Positions 1-6,064 of a stretch of DNA of 22,316 bases are shown here, in pieces. Positions within the stretch are counted from its first letter, which is position 1. Each line of letters opens with the position of its first letter. The stretch is from Neisseria lactamica (GTDB taxonomy: Bacteria; Pseudomonadota; Gammaproteobacteria; Burkholderiales; Neisseriaceae). Below the pieces are notes generated by a model. It saw nothing but the letters and a program-made list of their open reading frames with translations. It made no database searches and had not been told where the DNA came from. The translations under genes were made by a program, and so were the position numbers. The stretch spans positions 1-22,316 of the forward strand of contig JUNU01000315.1 of assembly GCA_001067655.1 (NCBI GenBank), in the 5' to 3' direction.

Positions 1-51
1 GTACTGTCTGCGGCTTCGTCGCCTTGTCCTGATTTTTGTTAATCCACTATA
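1..51. mobile_element. Right end of a Correia repeat (CREE/NEMIS), cut by the window edge
   Basis: The first 51 bases match, from memory, the right half of the neisserial Correia element, including its GTACTGTCTGCGGC interior and the terminal TTAATCCACTATA at 39-51. Correia elements are short non-autonomous elements with about 26-bp inverted ends that insert at TA. Here the end abuts TATTAT, consistent with a TA target. The left end lies outside the window, so length and class cannot be judged. The element ends 20 bases before the greB start codon and may supply its promoter. Confidence 0.8.
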
Positions 52-55
52 TTAT
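24..55 (+). promoter_or_regulatory. Possible Correia-end promoter driving greB
   Basis: TTGTCC at 24-29 is followed after 18 bases by TATATT at 48-53. The -10 is formed where the Correia end meets flanking DNA; TATTAT at 50-55 is an alternative register. Transcription would start near base 60, giving a leader of only about 12 bases before the greB ATG at 72. Correia ends are known to carry promoters in Neisseria, but activity at this site is inferred. Confidence 0.4.
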
Positions 56-71
56 TTTTAACGGCAAGATT

Positions 72-563
72 ATGAGTACCGAAACCAAAAACTACATCAC
101 GCCCGTCGGCTGGCAGGCATTGAAAGACGAGCTGTATCAGCTGGTCAATAAAGAACGCCCCGAAATCGTCCAAATCGTCAACTGGGCGGCAAGCAACGGC
201 GACCGCAGCGAAAACGGCGACTATCTTTACGGAAAACGCCGTATGCGCGAAATCGACCGCCGCATCCGTTTTCTGACCAAGCGTTTGGAAGCCGCCGTCG
301 TCGTTGATCCCGAATTGCGCGAAGCGACCGACCAAGTGTTTTTCGGCGCAACCGTCGGATTATTACGCGGCGACGGGCGCGAGCAAACCGTCAAAATCGT
401 CGGCGTCGATGAAATCGATACCGCGCAAAACAAAATTTCTTGGATTTCCCCGTTGGCGCGTTGTTTGATTAAAGCGAGGGAAGGGGACGAAGTCGTCTTA
501 AATACGCCGGAAGGGCGCGAAGAGATTGAGATTTTGTCGGTGGAATACATACGGATTGATTGA
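72..563 (+). CDS. greB: Transcription elongation factor GreB
   Basis: GreB rescues backtracked RNA polymerase in the cytoplasm by stimulating transcript cleavage through the secondary channel. The 163-residue product has the usual Gre length. It carries the N-terminal coiled-coil signature SENGDYLYGKRRMREIDRRI (about residues 43-62); the YGKRR form separates GreB from GreA. The acidic coiled-coil tip lies within this stretch, and the C-terminal FKBP-like half includes the DEIDTAQNKISWISPLA region. I chose the ATG at 72 (MSTETKNY). An upstream in-frame TTG at 36 would begin inside the Correia element and add residues the family lacks. The ribosome binding site is weak. A DUS-pair terminator follows 37 bases after the stop, so greB appears monocistronic within this view. 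Confidence 0.93.
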   Translation: MSTETKNYITPVGWQALKDELYQLVNKERPEIVQIVNWAASNGDRSENGDYLYGKRRMREIDRRIRFLTKRLEAAVVVDPELREATDQVFFGATVGLLRGDGREQTVKIVGVDEIDTAQNKISWISPLARCLIKAREGDEVVLNTPEGREEIEILSVEYIRID

Positions 564-600
564 GTGGCAGTCGGATTATGCCGTATTTGTCGAGATGAAA

Positions 601-640
601 AGGTCGTCTGAAAACATCAAGGTTTTCAGACGACCTTTTG
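601..640. terminator. DUS inverted pair, bidirectional terminator after greB
   Basis: A perfect DUS at 601-612 and its inverse at 625-636 form 15-bp arms (601-615 and 622-636) around a six-base loop. The plus strand continues CCTTTT and the left arm is preceded by AAAA, so either strand could end as a U-tract hairpin. It lies just after greB. This is the usual neisserial arrangement of uptake sequences doubling as terminators. Confidence 0.8.
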
Positions 641-856
641 TTTGAAGCCGCCGCTTCGCAAACAGACCTGTCCGCTGGATGTAATAATCTTTCTTTTGAG
701 CCAAAGCAAGGCGGCGCGATCGCATTTTAGGTTTAATACACTATTGTTTTTTATCCGATAAGACCGTACACCGGCTTCCCTCAACACTGCCCTACCGCGA
801 CAGTTTTGCCGTCTTAAGAAACGGCGTTCCCACCTCAATCCACTTTAAGGAAAATC
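641..856. other. Non-coding leader upstream of the FNT gene
   Basis: No supported gene is present in this stretch. A short palindrome, TTATCCGATAA at 751-761, and an AT-rich run at 725-755 could belong to a promoter or regulator site for the downstream channel gene. I found no convincing -35/-10 pair and no FNR-type TTGAT-N4-ATCAA box. Confidence 0.4.
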
Positions 857-1648
857 ATGGCTTCGCGCGATTTATACCCACAGGAAATTTTACAGGTCGT
901 CCTCGATAAAAGCTGTGCCAAGGCACAATCCAGCGTTTCCACGCTGGCGGTTTTGAGCGTTTTGGCGGGCGGATACATCGGCTTCGGTTATCTGGCTTAT
1001 TTGAAAGTGGTCAGCGGCATTCCGCACGAATGGGGCGGCTTAGCGACTTTACTCGGCGCGGCAATGTTCCCCATCGCTTTGATCTGCATCCTGCTCGGCG
1101 GCGGTGAGCTGGTGACGAGCAATATGATGATTATGTCTTTGGGGCGTTTGGCAGGGCGGATTTCTACGAAAATGCTGCTGCGCAACTGGGTCGTCGTGTG
1201 TCTTGGCAATTTGGCGGGAACGCTGGCGATGGCGTTTTTCCTCGGACACTATGTCGGCATGACCGAAGGCAGCGTGGCGGAAAAAACGATTGCGGTGGCG
1301 GAAGCCAAAGTCCACATGGATTTCGGCAGGGCTTTCGTCTCGGCGGTCGCGTGTAACTGGATGGTGTGTATGGGCGCGTGGCTGCACTTTGCCGCCAAGC
1401 ATACGGCAGGGCGGATGTTGGCGATTTGGTTTCCCGTAATGATTTTCGTGTTAAACGGTTTCCAACACCTTGTCGCCAATATGTTCGTCATCCCCGCCGG
1501 TATTTTGGCGAGTGCAGACATTACATGGGGGCAGTTTTTCTTCAACATGATTCCCGTGTTTTTAGGTAATGTCGTCGGCGGCGCATCGTTTGTCGGCGCA
1601 TCATACCTTTATACATATAAAGATACGCTGAAAGATTGCGCCGAATAA
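857..1648 (+). CDS. Formate/nitrite transporter (FNT) family channel
   Basis: FNT proteins are pentameric inner-membrane channels for small monovalent anions such as formate or nitrite. The 263-residue product is hydrophobic with about six membrane segments and typical FNT length. Family marks are the re-entrant loop GGELVTSN (82-89, compared with GAELFTGN), the ACNWMVCMGAW segment (165-175), and GFQHLVANMFVIPAG (201-215), which carries the central pore histidine H204. The usual glutamate before that histidine is glutamine here. AAGGA at 847-851 is a good ribosome binding site for the ATG. The 10-bp hairpin after the gene suggests a single-gene unit. The substrate (nitrite as in NirC, or formate as in FocA) cannot be told from sequence or neighbours, so I give no symbol. 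Confidence 0.9.
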   Translation: MASRDLYPQEILQVVLDKSCAKAQSSVSTLAVLSVLAGGYIGFGYLAYLKVVSGIPHEWGGLATLLGAAMFPIALICILLGGGELVTSNMMIMSLGRLAGRISTKMLLRNWVVVCLGNLAGTLAMAFFLGHYVGMTEGSVAEKTIAVAEAKVHMDFGRAFVSAVACNWMVCMGAWLHFAAKHTAGRMLAIWFPVMIFVLNGFQHLVANMFVIPAGILASADITWGQFFFNMIPVFLGNVVGGASFVGASYLYTYKDTLKDCAE

Positions 1649-1664
1649 TTGCCTTTGAACATAC

Positions 1665-1690
1665 AAAACCTGCTTCAAAAAGCAGGTTTT
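1665..1690. terminator. Hairpin terminator after the FNT gene
   Basis: A perfect 10-bp stem pairs AAAACCTGCT (1665-1674) with AGCAGGTTTT (1681-1690) around the loop TCAAAA. It ends in TTTT on the plus strand and starts with AAAA, so it could work on either strand. It lies 17 bases after the stop. A one-mismatch DUS (TTCAGACGACCC) follows at 1696-1707. Confidence 0.75.
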
Positions 1691-1716
1691 GCCGTTTCAG
1701 ACGACCCCTGTGCCGA

Positions 1717-1743
1717 TTGCCGACACAGTCCGTCTGATATAAT
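1717..1743 (+). promoter_or_regulatory. Extended -10 promoter for dusA
   Basis: TGATATAAT at 1735-1743 is a perfect TATAAT with the extended -10 TGn. A weak -35, TTGCCG, lies at 1717-1722 with a short 15-base spacer, which extended -10 promoters tolerate. Transcription would begin near 1750, about 17 bases before the dusA ATG. It lies directly after the FNT terminator, which supports an independent unit. Confidence 0.6.
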
Positions 1744-1766
1744 GCCGCCTGAAAATAATCAGATAC

Positions 1767-2789
1767 ATGAAACACATGACTCAAGCCTCCCTCCCGCCCC
1801 GCCGCCTTTCCATTGCCCCTATGCTCGACTGGACAGACCGCCACTACCGCTATCTCGCCCGCCAGATTACCCGCAACACATGGCTTTACAGCGAAATGGT
1901 TAATTCCGGCGCCATCGTCTATGGCGACAAAGACCGCTTTTTAATGTTTAACGAAGGCGAGCAGCCCGTCGCCCTGCAACTGGGCGGCAGCGACCCGTCC
2001 GATTTGGCGAAAGCAGCCAAAGCCGCTGAAGAATACGGTTACAACGAGGTCAACCTCAATTGCGGCTGCCCCAGCCCGCGCGTGCAGAAAGGCTCGTTCG
2101 GCGCGTGTCTGATGAACGAAGTCATGTTGGTTGCCGACTGCCTCAACGCCATGCAGGACGCGGTCAAGATTCCCGTTACCGTCAAACACCGCATCGGCGT
2201 CGACAGACAAACCGAATACCAAACCGTCGCCGATTTCGTCGGCACGCTGCGCGACAAAACCGCCTGCAAAACCTTCATCGTCCACGCCCGCAACGCATGG
2301 CTAGACGGGCTTTCCCCCAAAGAAAACCGCGACGTTCCGCCGTTGAAATACGATTACGTTTACCGCCTCAAGCAAGAGTTTCCCGATCTGGAAATCATCA
2401 TCAACGGCGGCATCACCACCAACGAAGCAATCGCCGGACACCTGCAACACGTTGACGGCGTAATGGTCGGACGCGAGGCGTACCACAACCCGATGGTCAT
2501 GCACGAATGGGACAGGCTGTTTTACGGCGACACCCACAGCCCCATTGAATACGCCGATTTGGTGCAGCGCCTCTACACATACAGCCAAGCCCAAATCCAA
2601 GCCGGACGCGGCACAATCTTGCGCCACATCGTCCGCCACAGCCTCGGGCTGATGCACGGTCTGAAAAACGCCCGCACTTGGCGGCGTATGCTTTCCGACG
2701 CGACGCTCTTGAAAGACAACGACGGCAGCCTGATTCTTGAAGCGTGGAAAGAAGTCGAGCGGGCGAGCGTATGGGAACATCGCGGCTAA
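1767..2789 (+). CDS. dusA: tRNA-dihydrouridine synthase DusA
   Basis: DusA is a cytoplasmic FMN enzyme that reduces uridine 20/20a in the tRNA D-loop using NADPH. The 340-residue product is a TIM barrel followed by a helical RNA-binding domain. It begins with the FMN-binding SIAPMLDWTDRHYRYLAR (15-32). The catalytic cysteine is C101 in NLNCGCPSPRVQKGSFGACLM (97-117), which matches DusA rather than DusB or DusC. KHRIGVD, VHARNAWL and NGGI (phosphate-binding) follow in order. A second in-frame ATG at 1776 is possible; neither start has a strong ribosome binding site, and the 1767 start suits the short leader from the upstream promoter. A DUS dyad lies 59 bases after the stop. Confidence 0.93.
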   Translation: MKHMTQASLPPRRLSIAPMLDWTDRHYRYLARQITRNTWLYSEMVNSGAIVYGDKDRFLMFNEGEQPVALQLGGSDPSDLAKAAKAAEEYGYNEVNLNCGCPSPRVQKGSFGACLMNEVMLVADCLNAMQDAVKIPVTVKHRIGVDRQTEYQTVADFVGTLRDKTACKTFIVHARNAWLDGLSPKENRDVPPLKYDYVYRLKQEFPDLEIIINGGITTNEAIAGHLQHVDGVMVGREAYHNPMVMHEWDRLFYGDTHSPIEYADLVQRLYTYSQAQIQAGRGTILRHIVRHSLGLMHGLKNARTWRRMLSDATLLKDNDGSLILEAWKEVERASVWEHRG

Positions 2790-2848
2790 GTCGATTTGCG
2801 GTTGCCGTTGTCCGGCATCTGAAAATCGGTTCTCCACCCAAAAATTTA

Positions 2849-2890
2849 AGGTCGTCTGAAAACGGAACAGGTTTTCAGACGACCTCTCTT
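2849..2890. terminator. DUS inverted pair after dusA
   Basis: Arms of 15 bp (2849-2863 and 2871-2885), each holding a perfect DUS, enclose a seven-base loop. The right arm is followed by CTCTTTA, a poor U-tract, so termination may be partial. Confidence 0.65.
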
Positions 2891-2933
2891 TACCCTTTAT
2901 GACATAATCGGTGCAGTCCATTGAAATCCCCGT

Positions 2934-2945
2934 TTCAGACGACCT
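2934..2945 (-). repeat. Single DUS upstream of the haemoglobin gene
   Basis: A perfect uptake sequence in reverse orientation (TTCAGACGACCT) ends 16 bases before the haemoglobin start codon. It has no partner copy next to it, so it is an uptake signal rather than a terminator, and it sits in the 5' leader. Confidence 0.85.
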
Positions 2946-2961
2946 TTAAAGAAAGAACACT

Positions 2962-3450
2962 ATGTATCACGCATTCGGCGGCGCAGCAGGCGTACGCAAC
3001 CTGACCGACCGCTTTTACGACTTGATGGAACTCGAGCCGCAATACCGCGCCCTGCGCCAGATGCACGGCGAAGACATGACGCTGATCCGCGAAAAACTCT
3101 ACGAATTTTTCAGCGGCTGGCTCGGCGGCCCACCCTTGTTCGAACAAAAATACGGCCATCCCATGCTGCGGGCGCGCCATATGCCCTTTGCCGTGAATAT
3201 GCAAGTGCGCGACGAATGGGTCGCCTGCTTCGCCCAAGCCATGAACGAACTGGAAATCGGCAAAGACCTCGCTGAACCCGTCCTTATCCGCATTTTTGCG
3301 ATGGCGGACTGGATGCGCAACCAAAACGAAGAAGGCGTAGAACCGCCCATGCCGCCGATGGCGGTCGATCCCGCAATCCGCATTCCCGAGCTGAAAAACG
3401 TCTTAAAGCAATACGGCGTGGACGGTTATTTTAGGGAATTTGCAGACTAA
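2962..3450 (+). CDS. Group II truncated haemoglobin
   Basis: This is a 2-on-2 globin of the GlbO type, a cytoplasmic haem protein usually linked to oxygen, nitric oxide or redox handling. The fold marks are visible: Tyr-B10 in the RFYDLM segment (Y19), an SGWLGGPPLF loop (51-60), and the proximal region YGHPMLRARHMPFAV (64-78) with H73 as the likely F8 ligand. Group II tryptophan G8 is seen in RDEWVACF (W86). The product has 162 residues; the globin core ends near residue 125. The remaining proline-rich tail (EPPMPPMAVDPAIRIPE) and short helix extend beyond the minimal domain. It is neither fused to nor co-operonic with another haem gene here. Physiological role is inferred from family only. 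Confidence 0.88.
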   Translation: MYHAFGGAAGVRNLTDRFYDLMELEPQYRALRQMHGEDMTLIREKLYEFFSGWLGGPPLFEQKYGHPMLRARHMPFAVNMQVRDEWVACFAQAMNELEIGKDLAEPVLIRIFAMADWMRNQNEEGVEPPMPPMAVDPAIRIPELKNVLKQYGVDGYFREFAD

Positions 3451-3500
3451 GGTTCATCTGAAAATGCCGATATCGATTAATGAATACAAGAGAGTATGTA

Positions 3501-4418
3501 ATGAAAAAATGGTTAGGAAAGATCGCAATTGTTTTGTTTGGGTTAGGGCAGATGGCTAATGCAAGTAACATCCCAAATTTTGCAGAAACTGAACTGGAGG
3601 CAAAACAAGGCAATGCCGCATCGCAATTTAATTTAGGTTTGATGTATTACTCAGGGAAAGGAGCGCCCAAAGATTATAAACAGGCGGAACATTGGTTCCG
3701 TAGAGCAGCAGAGCAAGGGGACGTGGATGCGCAGACCAATCTAGGAGGGTTGTATTATCAGGGAAAGGGTGTTGTCCAGGATTATAAGAAAGCTAAATAT
3801 TGGTTTCAAAAAGCTGCTGCACAAGGCTTTGCTAAAGCTCAATATGATTTAGGATTAATCTATTTTTTGGGTAAGGGTATAGAGCAAGATTACGGGCAAG
3901 CAGCTCAATGGTATGAAAAGGCAGCAAAACAAGGATATCTTGATGCTCAATATGATTTAGCCATTATGTATGATAACGGATTAGGTGTCGGTAAAGCACC
4001 TGAGAAGGCGTTCCAATGGTATCAAAAGGCGGCAGAGCAGGGAGATAATCAAGCACAATATACCGTAGCTACAAGATATATGCATGGTTTAGGCGTGCAA
4101 AAAGATTTTAAACAGGCGGTGCTATGGCTACATCGTGCAGCAGATCAAGAAAATATCAAAGCTCAATTAGATCTTGGCGTGGCTTACAGCCATGGATTCG
4201 GTGTTCGCCAAGATGATAAGCAGGCACTGTATTGGTATCGCAAGGCAGCAGAACAGGAAAATACAGAAGCTCAATATAATTTGGGTTTGATGTATGAAGA
4301 GGGGCAAAGCATCCCCAAAAATCGAAAATTTGCCAAAGAGTGGTACAAGAAGGCTTGTGATAATGGATTCCAAGATGGTTGCACTGCATACCGAAAGTTG
4401 AATAACGAAGGACATTAA
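3501..4418 (+). CDS. Exported Sel1-like-repeat protein, copy 1 (seven repeats)
   Basis: The product is a probable periplasmic or secreted helical-repeat scaffold. From the ATG at 3501 it has 305 residues: a signal peptide (KK, hydrophobic core, cleavage probably after ANA at 21), then seven 36-residue SLR units from about residue 38 to 289 with the LG-xMY-xG-xGV-xxDY-xxA-xxWY-xKAA-xQG pattern. The last unit holds a cysteine pair (C286 and C294), suggesting a disulfide in an oxidising compartment, as in Helicobacter Hcp proteins. An in-frame ATG at 3480 would place seven polar residues before the signal peptide, so I prefer 3501, where AAGAGAG lies six bases upstream. The gene is visibly more AT-rich than its neighbours. 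It heads an array of four related genes. Binding partner unknown. Confidence 0.85.
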   Translation: MKKWLGKIAIVLFGLGQMANASNIPNFAETELEAKQGNAASQFNLGLMYYSGKGAPKDYKQAEHWFRRAAEQGDVDAQTNLGGLYYQGKGVVQDYKKAKYWFQKAAAQGFAKAQYDLGLIYFLGKGIEQDYGQAAQWYEKAAKQGYLDAQYDLAIMYDNGLGVGKAPEKAFQWYQKAAEQGDNQAQYTVATRYMHGLGVQKDFKQAVLWLHRAADQENIKAQLDLGVAYSHGFGVRQDDKQALYWYRKAAEQENTEAQYNLGLMYEEGQSIPKNRKFAKEWYKKACDNGFQDGCTAYRKLNNEGH

Positions 4419-4430
4419 ACCTTTCTCACA

Positions 4431-4442
4431 AGGTCGTCTGAA
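4431..4442 (+). repeat. Single DUS in the SLR spacer 1-2
   Basis: A perfect AGGTCGTCTGAA starts a conserved spacer of about 60 bases (ACACATAGACAAACC, then ATAAAACAGGATTTT) that recurs before SLR copies 2, 3 and 4. This shows that the duplicated unit includes its leader and uptake sequence. Confidence 0.9.
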
Positions 4443-4489
4443 ACACATAGACAAACCAAAAAATACTCTGAATAAAACAGGATTTTAAG

Positions 4490-4861
4490 ATGAAAAAATT
4501 ATTGAAAAAAATGATGGTTGCTTTGCTGGCTTTGGGCATAGGGCAAGCAGCTTGGGCTGATAATGTGCCGGATTTTAAGAAAACGCTTCAAGCTGCAGAA
4601 CAAGGATTTGCAGCTGCCCAATATAATTTGGGTGTGATGTACGACAATGGGCAAGGAGTCCGTCAAGACGATGCACAGGCAGTGCAGTGGTATCGCAAGG
4701 CTGCAGAACAAGGGATTGCGGAAGCCCAATATAATTTGGGTGTGATGTACGACAATGGGCAAGGTGTTCGTCAGAACTATAAGATCGCCAAAGAGTGGTT
4801 TGGTAAGGCTTGTGATAACGGACTGCAACAAAGTTGTGACGCTTACCGTACATTGGATTAA
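4490..4861 (+). CDS. Exported Sel1-like-repeat protein, copy 2 (two repeats)
   Basis: A 123-residue product with signal peptide MKKLLKKMMVALLALGIGQA and likely cleavage after AWA (residue 23). Two SLR units follow, the second ending in KACDNGLQQSC, which holds a CX7C pair as in the other copies. AGGA lies just upstream of the ATG in the shared leader. The two repeat units share an identical 41-base DNA stretch 108 bases apart (4616-4656 and 4724-4764), so a unit could be gained or lost by recombination. With only two units it may be a minimal partner or decoy of the longer copies; its function is unknown. Confidence 0.82.
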   Translation: MKKLLKKMMVALLALGIGQAAWADNVPDFKKTLQAAEQGFAAAQYNLGVMYDNGQGVRQDDAQAVQWYRKAAEQGIAEAQYNLGVMYDNGQGVRQNYKIAKEWFGKACDNGLQQSCDAYRTLD

Positions 4862-4885
4862 GTAGGATAATGAAGCCTTTTTCCA

Positions 4886-4897
4886 AGGTCGTCTGAA
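4886..4897 (+). repeat. Single DUS in the SLR spacer 2-3
   Basis: A perfect uptake sequence at the same relative position as in the other SLR spacers, about 49 bases before the ancestral ATG of copy 3. It lies inside the segment (4787 onward) nearly identical to 5242 onward. Confidence 0.9.
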
Positions 4898-4945
4898 ATA
4901 CATAGGCAAACCCCAAAACATTCTGGATAAAAAAAGGATTTTAAG

Positions 4946-5313
4946 ATGAATGCCTTACTGAAAAAATGATGGTTGCCTTGCTGGCTTTAGGCATAGGGCA
5001 AGCAGTCTGGGCAGATGATGTTCCTGGCTTGCAGAAAACCTTGCAATCGGCGAAACAGGGAAATGCCGATGCCCAATTTAATTTGGGTCTGATGTATGAC
5101 AGTGGGCGAGGAGTCCGTCAAGACTATACAAAGGCAGTGCAGTGGTATCGCAAGGCTGCAGAACAAGGGAATGCCAAAGCTCAATACAACTTAGGTCTAA
5201 TGTATGCTAATGGAAAAGGAGCTCGGCAAAATCTAGTGATTGCCAAAGAGTGGTTTGGTAAGGCTTGTGATAACGGACTGCAACAAAGTTGTGATGCTTA
5301 CCGTACATTGTGA
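4946..5313 (+). pseudogene. Sel1-like-repeat protein, copy 3, frameshifted in its signal peptide
   Basis: The ancestral start at 4946 has AAGGA at 4934-4938 and would begin MNALLKK. A run of six A (4961-4966), against seven in copies 2 and 4, then brings TGA at 4967 in frame. The rest is open from ATG 4966 to 5313 (115 residues): hydrophobic MMVALLALGIGQAVWA, two SLR units and the CX7C end. That start lacks the lysine-rich n-region and has no ribosome binding site of its own, but it overlaps the stop as ATGA, so re-initiation is possible. A 19-base tandem duplication at 5292-5329 replaces the last Asp codon with TGA. The gene may be off, weakly expressed or phase-variable. Confidence 0.75.
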
Positions 5314-5359
5314 TGCTTACCGTACATTGGATTAAGTAGGATAATGAAGCCTTTTCCCA

Positions 5360-5371
5360 AGGTCGTCTGAA
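5360..5371 (+). repeat. Single DUS in the SLR spacer 3-4
   Basis: A perfect uptake sequence, the third copy of the SLR spacer DUS, placed 48 bases before the copy 4 start codon. Confidence 0.9.
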
Positions 5372-5419
5372 ACACATAGACAAACCCAAAAGCCTTCTGA
5401 ATAAAAACAGGATTTTGAG

Positions 5420-6019
5420 ATGAACACCTTACTGAAAAAAATGATGCTTGCCTTGCTGGCTTTGGGCATAGGGCAAGCAGTCTGGGCGGATGATGTTCCT
5501 GACTTGCAGAAAACCTTGCAGTCTGCGAGACAGGGGGATGCCGCTGCCCAATTCAATTTGGGTTTAATGTATGGTAAAGGGCAGGGCGGCGTCCGCCAAG
5601 ACTATGCCGAAGCGGTCAAATGGTATCGCCAATCGGCGAAACAGGGATTTGTCCTGGCCCAATACAATTTAGGTGTGATGTATGGTAGGGGGCTGGGTGT
5701 GCGTAAAGATGACACACAGGCAGTCAAATGGTACCGTCAAGCGGCACAACAGGGATTTGACCAAGCCCAATTTAATTTGGGTGCGATGTATTACGACGGG
5801 CTGGGCGTACGCAAAGATTATGCACAGGCGGCCAAATGGTTTCGCCAAGCGGCACAACAGGGCAATGCCCGAGCCCAATACAATTTGGGTGTGATGTATG
5901 AAGAAGGGCAAGGTGTCCGTCAAAATCTGAAAGTTGCCAAAGAGTGGCTCGGTAAGGCATGTAATAACGGCAATCAGTCAGGCTGTGAAGATTACCGCCT
6001 TTTGAAATCGGGTTATTGA
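5420..6019 (+). CDS. Exported Sel1-like-repeat protein, copy 4 (four repeats), next to murD
   Basis: A 199-residue product with an intact signal peptide (MNTLLKKMMLALLALGIGQA, cleavage probably after residue 23), four SLR units and a C-terminal KACNNGNQSGC cysteine pair. The first unit has one extra glycine (GQGGVRQ), making it 37 residues. Its seven-A run (AAA AAA ATG) keeps the frame that copy 3 has lost. Base composition is closer to the Neisseria core than that of copy 1. An SLR gene next to murD is, from memory, also found in meningococcus (NMB0419, reported to affect epithelial interaction), so this copy may be the ancestral resident and the others later duplications. SLR proteins usually scaffold complexes; no ligand can be named. 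Confidence 0.85.
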   Translation: MNTLLKKMMLALLALGIGQAVWADDVPDLQKTLQSARQGDAAAQFNLGLMYGKGQGGVRQDYAEAVKWYRQSAKQGFVLAQYNLGVMYGRGLGVRKDDTQAVKWYRQAAQQGFDQAQFNLGAMYYDGLGVRKDYAQAAKWFRQAAQQGNARAQYNLGVMYEEGQGVRQNLKVAKEWLGKACNNGNQSGCEDYRLLKSGY

Positions 6020-6031
6020 ACGGTTTATGAA

Positions 6032-6043
6032 ATGCCGTCTGAA
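6032..6043 (+). repeat. AT-dialect DUS upstream of murD
   Basis: ATGCCGTCTGAA is the meningococcal/gonococcal 12-mer dialect. Every other perfect uptake sequence I found in this window is AGGTCGTCTGAA. It lies 21 bases before the murD start codon. Confidence 0.85.
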
Positions 6044-6064
6044 AAAACTTAGGACAAAACCAAA

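Noticed and set aside
751..761. TTATCCGATAA palindrome as a specific regulator box upstream of the FNT gene
   Set aside because: It is short, has one copy, and does not match the FNR, NsrR or Fur consensus as I know them.
832..846. CAATCCACTTTA resembling a Correia end (TTAATCCACTATA)
   Set aside because: Only the AATCCACT core matches; there is no interior Correia sequence and no opposite end, so chance similarity is likely.
1649..1903. Open frame after the FNT gene overlapping the start of dusA
   Set aside because: It runs through the FNT terminator hairpin and the dusA promoter, is proline-rich from out-of-frame reading, and dusA is unmistakable.
3451..3463. GGTTCATCTGAA after the haemoglobin gene as an uptake sequence
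   Set aside because: Only about nine of twelve bases match the dialect; it may be an eroded copy but cannot be supported.
3501..6019. The regularly spaced 108-base repeats as a CRISPR or VNTR array
   Set aside because: The periodicity is explained by 36-residue Sel1-like units in coding frame, with no short conserved repeats and unique spacers.
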